A stretch of DNA of 38,004 nucleotides from Sergeia podlipaevii (taxonomy: Eukaryota > Euglenozoa > Kinetoplastea > Trypanosomatida > Trypanosomatidae): positions 1-38,004 of the forward strand of contig JASANZ010002041.1 of assembly GCA_030849805.1 (NCBI GenBank), given 5' to 3'. Below are positions 8,683-17,733 of this stretch, piece by piece. The notes under the pieces are model-generated. The model saw nothing but the letters and a program-made list of their open reading frames with translations. It searched no databases and had not been told where the DNA came from. Within the stretch, counting starts at the first letter, position 1, and every line of letters begins with the position of its first letter. The position numbers and the translations under genes are program-made.

Positions 8683-10812
8683 CTACAGCGGACGAAAATG
8701 CTTATTAATGCTCTCTTGACGATAGTCAGGAAACCGTGGCGTTCCGCGCGAGAGCACCGGTGTCACATTTTGTGGGTCGTCCTTTCTGTATGGACGTGTT
8801 GGACTATGAAAGAGAGAGCTTTTAAAGACGTCCACAAAGGACTGCCGCGCGTACTCTTGCAGCTTTGGCGGAATGAGTTGCTTCGTCTGCCGCAGGTGCG
8901 CTACAAGTGGCTTCGATATCTTTGCGTTTTCTGGCTGGAAGAACGTGTAGGAATAGCCTTGCATACCGTTGCGGCCGCAGCGCCCGCAACGGTGGATCCA
9001 GGTGTCCATGTCGGTCGGCATGTCGTAATGCACGACATACACAACGTTGTGAAAGTCAATACCTCGACTCAATATATCTGTGCACACAAGACACGTGGAG
9101 ACGCCTGTGGTGAACTTCTTCATCACTCCCTCACGCGCGGTGGCGGAGGAGCGAGAGGTGAGAGTGGTGACGTGAAGTCCGGGTACCATTTCCGTGAGTT
9201 TGTCACGCACAAAGGCGACGTTGTGGCGTGAGTTGCAGAAGATGAGAGTGCGCTGATCTGCTGTCAGTTTCCCTGTTTCATAGAGCCACGCGAGCTTGTG
9301 CACCTTCTCTACGCGACCGAGCATGAAAACAACATGTTTGGTGGTCCCCGCGCTCGTCATGAGGGCTCCGCCGCCAGTCTTGGGGGCGTCTGCAAGCGCT
9401 GTGACTGGGTGACCCAGGTGGTCGGTTTTGATATCTGCGAGCACAAAGCGATGCGAGGGAAGAAGCATGTGATGCTTGATCATCTCATACGCCACTGGCG
9501 GAAGAGAGGCCCCAAAGAGCAGCCGCTGAGCTCGGCCGTGTCCCTTGGGGAGGGCTCCAAGAATAATCTTGAGTTTCTCGAAGTGATTCACAGATACAAT
9601 GTCGTCGACTTCGTCCAGCACGAGCGTCTTGACTTTCTTCAGTGATAGTTTCCCCTTGAGAAGAGCAGGAAGAATAGTCTCTGGGGTACTAACGAGCACA
9701 TCCACCCCTTCAAGCGCGCGCAGGTGGCGTCGCTGCTCCTCCGCACTGGCGGCTCGCACCATGCATCGAATCGTGTAGTCGCAATGAAGGCGGCGGCAGA
9801 TGCGGTGCGTCTGCTCCGCGAGCTGAGCGGTGGGCACAAGAATCAGCGCGCGAGGCTGCGCAGTTGCCGAAAGCTCGTCAATCCGCGTGGCTCGCCTCTC
9901 TTTGCTGTTAAGCGCAGTCTCTAGAGCCCCTGGCGGTGGCGGGTGCAACGTGCCCGTCATGGGGCACACACGGTTTTCAGCAATACTGAGCTCGCAGTAG
10001 CGGCATACCTCGCCCTTCTTTATCTTGTCCTGCAGCAGTGCCTCCACGTCACCACGCGAGATGTCTGCGCCGCCGTCACCATCCGCCGCGCTGCCCGCTG
10101 TCCCTCGCTTTCTCCTGTCGCCCAACGTATCATCCAGCAGCAAGCGCAACATGGTCGGAATCACATAAGCGAGTGTCTTGCCCGTAGCGGTGGGGGCAAT
10201 GCATAGAAGATCTCTGTACTCTAGCGCAAAGGAAATGGCGGCCTGCTGCACTGGAGTGAGAGAGGTAAAGTGCTTGGATGTGATGAGGGTGCGCAGCTGT
10301 TCTTGCAGAATCGTTGGGCACATGGCGAGAAGGTCCTCAAATGTCTGGGGGGCACCGCGCGGGAGATCGGCTGGCATTCCGTGCTTATCAGCAATGTGCA
10401 CCTTGTATAGCGCAGATCCACTACTCACATGGGGTACATCGTCTCCTTTCTTAGTGCTAATAATGCCTTCATCACCATCAGCAGCAGCAAGACTAGGGCT
10501 CGCTTCCGTTGTTTCCAGTCGCCCAAGCACTGCCTCTTGCACCGCATAGCGAGCTGGTGCATGATCTGAACTAGAGAGCCCTCTTTTTGTGGTTGATGCT
10601 GCTGATGCTGCTGATGCTAGCGACGCAGATACGCCCTTGGACCCCAGCACATCTATGAGACCGCTGCTGGTGGTGCCTGTGTAGGACATGGTACTGCGAG
10701 CCTCAGTGGCAACCTCACCGCGGGTTGCACGGCTAGAGCTGGAGAACCATCGCTGGGAGATGGTGCGGGCATGCCGGAGAGCGCGAGATTGAGAGCGGAA
10801 AAGGTTTCGCAT
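8683..10812 (-). CDS. Mitochondrial DEAD-box-type RNA helicase with divergent motifs
   Basis: The protein has 709 residues. Residues 1-35 are rich in Arg and Ser with no acidic residue before Glu33, as in a mitochondrial import signal. A Q-motif-like segment (SLTPVQQAAI) precedes motif I APTATGKT (206-213). Later come LVPTAQLAEQ (Ia), STPE (Ib), DEVD at 400-403 in place of DEAD, GAS at 434-436 in place of SAT, TDILSRGIDF (V, about 578-587) and HRCGRCGRNG (VI, 607-616) in place of HRIGRTGR. Between motifs I and Ia is an insert of about 90 residues (228-318) with C270, C273, C283 and H290 that could bind a metal. Such helicases remodel RNA or ribonucleoproteins; a role in mitochondrial RNA processing or mitoribosome assembly is inferred from the presequence. 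The specific orthologue is not assigned. The start is the first ATG after an acceptor at 10848-10849. Confidence 0.9.
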   Translation of the reverse strand: MRNLFRSQSRALRHARTISQRWFSSSSRATRGEVATEARSTMSYTGTTSSGLIDVLGSKGVSASLASAASAASTTKRGLSSSDHAPARYAVQEAVLGRLETTEASPSLAAADGDEGIISTKKGDDVPHVSSGSALYKVHIADKHGMPADLPRGAPQTFEDLLAMCPTILQEQLRTLITSKHFTSLTPVQQAAISFALEYRDLLCIAPTATGKTLAYVIPTMLRLLLDDTLGDRRKRGTAGSAADGDGGADISRGDVEALLQDKIKKGEVCRYCELSIAENRVCPMTGTLHPPPPGALETALNSKERRATRIDELSATAQPRALILVPTAQLAEQTHRICRRLHCDYTIRCMVRAASAEEQRRHLRALEGVDVLVSTPETILPALLKGKLSLKKVKTLVLDEVDDIVSVNHFEKLKIILGALPKGHGRAQRLLFGASLPPVAYEMIKHHMLLPSHRFVLADIKTDHLGHPVTALADAPKTGGGALMTSAGTTKHVVFMLGRVEKVHKLAWLYETGKLTADQRTLIFCNSRHNVAFVRDKLTEMVPGLHVTTLTSRSSATAREGVMKKFTTGVSTCLVCTDILSRGIDFHNVVYVVHYDMPTDMDTWIHRCGRCGRNGMQGYSYTFFQPENAKISKPLVAHLRQTKQLIPPKLQEYARQSFVDVFKSSLFHSPTRPYRKDDPQNVTPVLSRGTPRFPDYRQESINKHFRPL

Positions 10813-10847
10813 GTTTCCCCCTCTCCCACTTTTCCTTTCTTTTCCTT

Positions 10848-10880
10848 CTTTGTAAAGTAACAGCGAGGGAGGAATCTAGC
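10848..10880 (-). promoter_or_regulatory. Trans-splice acceptor for the helicase gene
   Basis: On the minus strand a pyrimidine-rich stretch (complement of about 10852-10876) ends in TTACAAAG, AG at 10848-10849. The remaining 35-nt leader is purine-rich and has no ATG before 10812. Confidence 0.45.
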
Positions 10881-13145
10881 AAGATCGCTAAGAGAGCCGG
10901 CATAGGAGAAAAGAATAAAATAAATAAATAAACGAAAAAGGCGGAAAGAGAAAAAAAAAAAAGAATTATACATGAAAGAAGGAGGAAGGGGAACATACAG
11001 AAAAGAAAGACAGGTACCTGAGAGATGCAAATGTGTTCTAACAGCAGCAGTAGGTACACAATGAACAACTCATTTGCAAAGTTGCGCCAACACCGCGCGC
11101 TGCTAACGTTTTTTTTTTTAATAATATATATATATATATATATAGTTATTATTGGTGTTCATTCTTGAAGAAATTCAGTGTGTCGCTTCCCAGATGCGCG
11201 CACGCACACACAAACAAACAAACACGCACACGCATCCAAGAATAATCCGAATTGAGAAATAAAAAGAAAGAAAAAGACAAAAAATAACATATACGTAATA
11301 TATACATATATTTAAAAGTATCCTATTTTTGCCGTGAAACAACTTCCTATAAAAAAAAAATAATACACGCACAGCGAGAGAGGGGAAAAAAAAAGCGAGA
11401 GAGGAATGACAGTGCTCACTTGAATATAAGTGACCATTCAGAATTCCCTTTCGCTTTATAGGACGAGTATGCAACCACGAAAGCGTAAGTAGACTTCATA
11501 CTGAAAAAAAAAGAGCAGTAAAGAAAGAAATAGAAGTGAAAGCTCTCATTTTCTTTTTTCTCACCTTTCTCCCCCTCCCTCCCCCCCTCTCTCTCTGTTT
11601 ACACACATCACATTATACTACTTCAAGAAAGTTATTCTCCAGTCTACTTTTTTTGTTCCCTGCCTTGACTTGGACGCTTAACGTAAGTAAATGCTAAATT
11701 ACAACAACAAGAGCAATATATATAGTGCTACTACTTTCCTGGAAGGCAGACCAAAAAAAAAAAAAGAACATAAAAAAAACAAATACACATTATTTTTTTT
11801 ATACACACGATTTTTTAAAAAATAAAATTACTTACGTGTGTTTTATCCCTGCTTATCAATTTTTTTTTTTTCAAATAAGCCCTTCTTATAAAACGAATAG
11901 AATCAAACCAAAACATCATGAGGGATGTGCATCAATTTAAGAGAAAAAAAAATGCCGTTCTCTCCCTTCACATCTTCCTTTTATTCCATAACACAAAGGT
12001 AAACACACACACACACACAACAACAGACTCCGATACAAATGCATATATCTGAAAAAAAGGGTTACAACATAAAAGTGAGATGTGCTGTCGTGTTCTTCTA
12101 TGCGAGAGTTTTTTTTTAAGAATAAAAAGGCATCAATGAACGCTAAATTGGGAGGGGGGGGGAAGAAAAAAAACAACAACAACGCACATGACCCATTTCT
12201 GTCAGTGTATCTTTCTTGATGTGTATCCTCTGGGCATCTTTGCGCGCACAAATATTTCACGTCAACTGGCTTATTGCTCAGAAAAAAAGAAAAGTTCCAT
12301 GCTGTATGCATATAATCATCGAAAGCACATTAAAAGCAACAACCTGCAAAGCAAAAGAAAAGGTGTAACAGCACGCATGTATTGAGCCACTACCTCATTT
12401 TTCACGTACTCAAGGACAATCTAAAATAAACACTAGTAAAAATAGCACAGATATATAAATTGAGCACAATAGAATCAATAACGCATAGCCCCCCTCTCTC
12501 TCTCTCTCTCTCCTCTTATCACCAACACGTAGCAGTACTAACTGCATCTCAATACATACCAAAATGTTTGTAACGCTTTGATTGGAGAAGGCAGAAGAAA
12601 AAATAAAAATAAACTAGCGACAATAAGGTGAACATTCAGCATTTATTTCTTGCTTGATAGCCAAGCGTACTACAAAGCGTACGAACAGGTGTATCAAGAG
12701 AGAGAAAGAGAAAAAGGAGACGGAAACTTCATTGATAAGTGACCACGAAGCTTCAAAACCTTCACATGGCGCTTAGCAGCTGAGTACTAACGTGCAAAGA
12801 AAAAGCTGAGGAAAAATCAACTACAGTCAAGGAGTGAAATATGTCAATTGCGAAAGAAAGAAAAAGTCCATGCTGCTTCAAATCAATTATAGTAATTTTA
12901 TTTTTAAAAGATAAAACAAAACAATAACAGCAAAGAAAAAAGGAAGAAATAAAAATCTACAACATAGAGATACAAAAAAAATCTTTAAGAGAAAAAAAAG
13001 ACACACATACATATATATATACGCTGCAACTAAAAAGAAAAGAATAAGTCAGCACAGCACACTCAAAAAGAAGCCAATAAATATGAACTGAAAAGAAGAA
13101 GAAGAGAAGAAAAATAGACACCTGTGCTGCTGTATATTGATTGTT

Positions 13146-13151
<6 letters not shown>

Positions 13152-13226
<75 letters not shown>
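13152..13226. repeat. Compound microsatellite (CT)n(AT)n
   Basis: About 24 CT units (13152-13200) are followed directly by about 13 AT units (13201-13226). On the transcript strand this is (AT)n then (AG)n, so it cannot act as a pyrimidine splice tract for the unit. Length is likely to vary and may be imperfectly assembled. Confidence 0.9.
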
Positions 13227-13231
<5 letters not shown>

Positions 13232-13687
13232 TGAATGTGTGTTACGGGCTAAGACACAAACACAAACATAAACGTATTGATGCTTCCTCTGTTCTTCTAA
13301 AGAAAGATTAGAAATATGCAAAAAGTAAATAAATAAGCATCAACACACAAAACTGGCAACAATAGGAGTGAAACATGTAAAATAAAAATGAATAAATACA
13401 CACAGGCACCCCCATGTTTACAGCTAGTGCAATTGCGACTCATCCTTAAAGGAGACAAAAGAAAGTTCATTTAGATATTTAGCATCTTGTGTTTCTATTG
13501 ACTGAACCTGTGTGACGTCTTCAATGAGTAAATATAAATATAGATATAAATGCAAATATGTATCTATATATATGTACACTTACGCGGCAGAGCAATAAAT
13601 AATGGGGGGAGAAAGGGAAAAAAAAGAAAAAAAAAGCAGAAAAAAAATGAAAAGAAAAGAAAGCTAGCAGAATAATTAGTTTGCTGT

Positions 13688-15196
13688 TCAGCTAATGTCA
13701 GCCATAACTTCACCATAAATGGCAGCCGCGGTACCCCATACCACACCGATGCAACCAGCAATTAACAAGAAGTAGGTGCCCAAATAGTTCGCCCACCCGA
13801 CCGTCTTAAGAGTCCAGTTGCCTGAGTACATGTACATGAGCGCGGGGAAGACGTAGCCGATGAAACCGCCAGAGAATCCGCCAACAAGGCCAAACACTAC
13901 ATTAATTCGGGGAATAAAGAGACCGCATATGAGGGAGAGGAAAGCCATAATGGTGCACACCACAGCATTCTGCCACCACGCAAGAGAAGGGTAGTGAATG
14001 TGGGCAACGTGGTAGACGGCCTCACGGACGGGAATCATGTGCAAGCCATACCCCACGCATAACTTCAGCATGATGCCGACGTATCCGATACCCATGAGTG
14101 GATCCTTGACGGGGTTGTACATCTTCATGGCGGACGTGTCAGCCACGGCGGGGCCAAAGTCCAAGTAGCCAAAGAGACCAGCAAGGAAGTAGAGAAGAAA
14201 GCAGATGAAGGTTCCCAGGCCTGCACCAAGTGTCAGGCGCAGCACGCTCGGCTTGTACATCTCGTTGTAGACTTCATAGCAGTTAAGCTGCGAGAGAAAG
14301 GCAAACATAAAAATGGACAAGCCTTGAATGGCCTTGTTACCAGTCTGAAAGTACACGAGTTCGCCGCGATTTGGATCATGTATGCCATTCATCGCGCTGT
14401 GAATGATAATGCAGATCACAAAGAAGATGATGAGGAAGATAGCAACAACGGAGAAGTGGCGCAAAGAGTTAATTTCTCGCAACAGGCAGAGGGGCAGCAT
14501 GAGCACCAGCCACATCATGGACGTGATCAGACGCTGGCCAGATTTTTCGAGCAGGAATTTAGGGGTATTGGGAGCGTCGGTAAGGAAGGCGGTCATGATA
14601 TCACCGAGAGAAATGACATACGAGACCTCAGCGCCGAAACTGAGCAGCCAAAGGCAAAAGGCCAAGAAGTAGTCCGCACCCTTTCCCATCAACATGCGCA
14701 CGATTTGTTCGTAGTTGCGCAAGCCAGTCTTCTCAGCGGCAATACCCAGGAGTGTGTAGGAGTAAACGGTGAGGATGCCGATGATGACGAGGTAGATGCA
14801 GGACATGCCAATACCGGAGGTCTCAAACGCAGATGGAAGGGCGATAATACCAGCACCGATGGACGAGCTAGCAAGATTGAAGCCACTGGAAACAATGCCT
14901 CCATAAGGAACTACCTTGTTGAGAGCTCGCCCAATGCATGTGTTGGAGTTCCTTCTCCTGGCAACACGCGCGGCGCGCTCCGCATCCATGCGGGCAATGC
15001 GTGCCTCAGGGCTGCTGTCGTCGATGTCGTCAAGGCACGAGAGGTCATTCATTTGCTTTTGTGGGGCAGCGTCTTGCATCGGCTCCTCGCTGTTGCAGTC
15101 CTCAAGATACTCTACTCCATCGTTCTGTGGAATGTCATAGACCCAATCTCTCTCACGATCGGAGCGCTTTTCGTTTGCGGGCTCATTGTGGGACAT
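13688..15196 (-). CDS. Amino-acid transporter, AAAP (AAT) family
   Basis: The 502-residue protein has a hydrophilic N-terminal tail of about 100 residues rich in Asp, Glu and Arg, then a polytopic core of about eleven predicted membrane helices. The core starts with the family hallmark in the first helix, SSGFNLASSSIGAGIIALPS, where small residues form the substrate site in the LeuT-like fold. Trypanosomatids encode large AAT families at the cell surface or on organelles that import arginine, lysine, proline and other amino acids; substrate cannot be read from this sequence. AAT genes often form tandem arrays, but only one copy is present here. The stop is followed on the transcript by pyrimidine-rich rather than purine-rich sequence, unlike most neighbours. 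A candidate acceptor AG is at 15241-15242, with no ATG between it and the start. Confidence 0.93.
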   Translation of the reverse strand: MSHNEPANEKRSDRERDWVYDIPQNDGVEYLEDCNSEEPMQDAAPQKQMNDLSCLDDIDDSSPEARIARMDAERAARVARRRNSNTCIGRALNKVVPYGGIVSSGFNLASSSIGAGIIALPSAFETSGIGMSCIYLVIIGILTVYSYTLLGIAAEKTGLRNYEQIVRMLMGKGADYFLAFCLWLLSFGAEVSYVISLGDIMTAFLTDAPNTPKFLLEKSGQRLITSMMWLVLMLPLCLLREINSLRHFSVVAIFLIIFFVICIIIHSAMNGIHDPNRGELVYFQTGNKAIQGLSIFMFAFLSQLNCYEVYNEMYKPSVLRLTLGAGLGTFICFLLYFLAGLFGYLDFGPAVADTSAMKMYNPVKDPLMGIGYVGIMLKLCVGYGLHMIPVREAVYHVAHIHYPSLAWWQNAVVCTIMAFLSLICGLFIPRINVVFGLVGGFSGGFIGYVFPALMYMYSGNWTLKTVGWANYLGTYFLLIAGCIGVVWGTAAAIYGEVMADIS

Positions 15197-15706
15197 GCTT
15201 TATATGTATATATATTCTCCTTCCCCCTTTTGAAGAGATGCTTTGGTTGGTAATATGTAAGGGGAAAAAGTAGAGCTTGTATGAAAAAAATGCGATCTTG
15301 TGAGTCAGTTTTTGGATATAAAAGGATACTTGATGGTATTGAATGTATATATACTATACTATACGTACGTAAAGGGAGGGGGGCTGCTTTTCTTATTTTA
15401 AAGAGAAGAAATTAAACTTTAGGCCATGGAAAAGAAAAAAAAAGTAAAGATAATTTAACAGCAGTACATCCATACATAATAAAATAAGGGATTTAAGAAA
15501 ACATCATTCATGGCTACAGCACTATGTTTAATACCTAGATATATGTGTTAACAAGGCAGCTTGTTATGTTATCAAGCCTATTTTTTGTGCGTTTGTATAT
15601 AAAGCTGTAGAAAATTCGTTTTGCTGCCAATCAGCACAGAACACACACTCATTCTGTCTGCATTCCTCTTTTCCTCCCTCAGGCAAATACCCCCTTTCTG
15701 TCTCAC
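15197..15706. other. Spacer, no gene seen
   Basis: About 510 bp with a pyrimidine-rich minus-strand stretch upstream of the transporter start (acceptor near 15241-15242), AT-rich filler, and at its right end a post-stop pyrimidine tract on the plus strand (15664-15680) followed by AG at 15681-15682. Confidence 0.6.
15664..15682 (-). other. Post-stop polypurine tract, acceptor-like on the plus strand
   Basis: Seventeen consecutive plus-strand pyrimidines end in CTCAG, about 25 nt before the complement of the TGA stop at 15707-15709. On the transcript it is a purine run; on the opposite strand it resembles a 3' splice site. Confidence 0.55.
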
Positions 15707-16753
15707 TCAGGTATTATCCGTGCTGCCTAGCTGTCGCATCAGGTTCTCATAGCTCGCAAACTTCGCCTTAAATTGGGGATCATCCAGCAGCCCACGAGCC
15801 CCCACGGTATCTGTGTCATAGGTCCTATTGTTCCCACTTGCTACTTTTTGCTTTGCTCCCCAGACACCCCATTGAGGTGGCGGCATGGCTGCTGCTGCTG
15901 TCTTGACACCACCACCACCACCACCTCCCTTCGTTCCTGCAGGAGACGCACGCAGTAGCGGAGCATTAACCGTGTCATGAGCGCAAAGCAGAGCCCCCAT
16001 GTACGCGCTCGTATCATCAAAAGGCTGAATGTTCCACCCGCCATGTTTGTGCATCATTAGCAATGCTGTTAGCTCCACCTTAGAGAGAGGACTGGAAGCA
16101 CCCGCAAAGAACTTCAAACTGCCATCCAAACCATCGCCCTGCTGCTGCTGCTGCTGAGTACCATTGCTACTGCTCGTTTGTGGAGTGCCACGGACACACG
16201 TGAGAAGGGACTCAATACTACCGAGGGATATGCGCACCGGCGTTGGTGGAGGCGATGATGAAGTAGACAGCAAGGGCCACGCTGACTCACTCGACGGTTC
16301 TTCCAGTAAATGTGAAGCCTCTTCCTCGCGCTCGCCGTTCGCCTCCGTGAAATTTCCGTCTCTTCCCTGCTCCTTGGCATGCTTCATAGGCCCCACCTTT
16401 CCAATTTCCATCCGCGGCTGCGTGGAAAACATAAACAGTGCCACCAGCAAACCAAAGGTGCGCACGTGAGGTCGCACGAGCTCCTTCGGAAGAGCTAGGT
16501 AGGTTGCACTGAGCTGCAGAGCATCTTCCACAACGTGAGAGTGGAAAGGGTCTGTGAGAGTCGTGCCCCCAGCGTAGTGGAGGTACTCTAGCTGTGAACA
16601 GTCAAAGAGGGCTTGGAAGTCGTCCAAGGAAACGTCAGTAGGGTCAGGATACTGTGAGGTAAACTGGCTATAGAGGTGAGCAAAGTCTGTGGCCATCAAC
16701 ACAAGACGCTTGTGGAGGCCACTATCAAACTTTTTCATGGTGCCCTTCTTCAT
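15707..16753 (-). CDS. SNAPC1 (SNAP43)-like protein, probable snRNA-activating complex subunit
   Basis: The protein has 348 residues. Residues 43-120 match the SNAPC1 pattern: a DDFQALF segment, a helix of the form VVEDALQLSATYL, then an Arg-containing helix ending LFMFSTQP. After a low-complexity insert (about 122-170) comes VRISLGSIESLL (173-184), in the position where SNAPC1 has its conserved VRV-type strand and helix, and then a helical segment near 225-255. The C-terminal part is Gly/Gln-rich and low complexity. In trypanosomatids the SNAPc complex drives transcription of the spliced-leader RNA and other small RNA genes, so this would be a nuclear transcription factor. The match is from pattern memory, not an alignment. 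A second in-frame ATG at codon 6 is an alternative start, and the splice acceptor is unclear. Confidence 0.6.
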   Translation of the reverse strand: MKKGTMKKFDSGLHKRLVLMATDFAHLYSQFTSQYPDPTDVSLDDFQALFDCSQLEYLHYAGGTTLTDPFHSHVVEDALQLSATYLALPKELVRPHVRTFGLLVALFMFSTQPRMEIGKVGPMKHAKEQGRDGNFTEANGEREEEASHLLEEPSSESAWPLLSTSSSPPPTPVRISLGSIESLLTCVRGTPQTSSSNGTQQQQQQGDGLDGSLKFFAGASSPLSKVELTALLMMHKHGGWNIQPFDDTSAYMGALLCAHDTVNAPLLRASPAGTKGGGGGGGVKTAAAAMPPPQWGVWGAKQKVASGNNRTYDTDTVGARGLLDDPQFKAKFASYENLMRQLGSTDNT

Positions 16754-17733
16754 TTCTCCTTCTTTTTTAAATATTATTAAAATGAGCCAAGTGCTTTCGT
16801 TTTATTGCCTTCTTATTCTTTCACTTCAAACGCATTTAGTGACAACAAAAAGACGCTTTGTATCAAACAAACAAACAATAAATAAGAAAGAAAAATACGC
16901 GTAGAAAGAAGCAATATAGAGAAATATAAGGGAGAGCATATCAAGTAAAAATATAAGGCAGCCAATGGAGGCCTGGAGAGAGAAAGTTAAACGCAACAAA
17001 GAAAGCTGATAGTTCTTTGCGTCTGTCCAGAAAGAGCCTTTCTGGCGCACTCATTGGCAATAGATAATATACATATACATATACATCAGCCTTTTGTTGT
17101 TGTTGGTGTTCCTGCTGTATATTATTGTGCACTAGGCACCAGAAGGGAGAAACACGCACACTTACTCCTCCACATTAAAAAAGGGGCCTCCCTTCCTTTT
17201 TGTTTTTGCTTTCTTACGGGAAAACGAGAAAGGGGGAGGTGAGGAGGAGGAGGAGAAAACACAAACATCCTTTTCTTTGTTTTTCTCTGCGTCTCTCCGA
17301 GACATTTTTGTTTTCCGTCCCTTTTTTTGTTTGCATTCATTGTAAAAAAAACAAGAAAAACAAGAAAAATTATGCTTCTTCACTCCCCCACTATTTTTTT
17401 CTTTGCTTTCTTTCATGTGTTCACCATCCATATTGAACGCAACCAATAGAACAGAGCGACAGGCCATGCACACATTTCCTCACTTGACCCCCCCCCCCCA
17501 AAGATAAAAAAAGACGATTGACTCCACCACATTTCTATTGACCCAACGACCACACAAAGATATTCCTTCCTCTCCGCTAACAAGTATCCCATTTCCTTTC
17601 TCCCCTCCCTCTGTCCTCCCCTCACTAATGTGCCGATCTAAATCACTCACGCCTGCCTAATCGTACAATTTTTTTTTTAAAGTGTCTTCACCGCACCATC
17701 TTTCTCCTCTCCGCTGTATAACAACCAGCGGCC
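16754..17733. other. Spacer, no gene seen
   Basis: About 980 bp. A possible acceptor for the SNAPC1-like gene lies at 16856-16857 after a minus-strand T-rich tract, but a short upstream ATG frame would follow it. Nearer 17734 the plus strand is pyrimidine-rich (17588-17622, 17699-17712), a weaker version of the post-stop purine signal. Minus-strand frames at 17162-17473 and 17413-17625 lie in low-complexity sequence and are rejected. Confidence 0.55.

Larger units (their letters stand above)
10813..13687. other. 2.9-kb gene-free region between helicase and transporter
   Basis: This is at least twice as long as any other spacer in the window. No frame on either strand has coding character; the longest are translations of low-complexity sequence. 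Contents noted: an AT run at about 11126-11144; acceptor-like minus-strand pyrimidine tracts around 11374-11405, with an AG at 11347-11348 but no frame behind them; a CT run at about 12492-12513; a compound CT/AT microsatellite at 13152-13226; and many A or T homopolymers. It may be a long 3' UTR of the transporter, a non-coding transcript, or the remains of a lost gene. No trace of transporter or helicase sequence is visible in it. Confidence 0.6.

Noticed and set aside
12957..13232. 91-codon minus-strand frame
   Set aside because: It is mostly the translation of the CT/AT microsatellite (Tyr-Ile and Glu-Arg repeats).
14324..15253. 309-codon plus-strand open frame
   Set aside because: It is the antisense of the amino-acid transporter and spills past its start; composition (His/Glu/Asp-rich) is what a transporter read backwards gives, and no family is recognisable.
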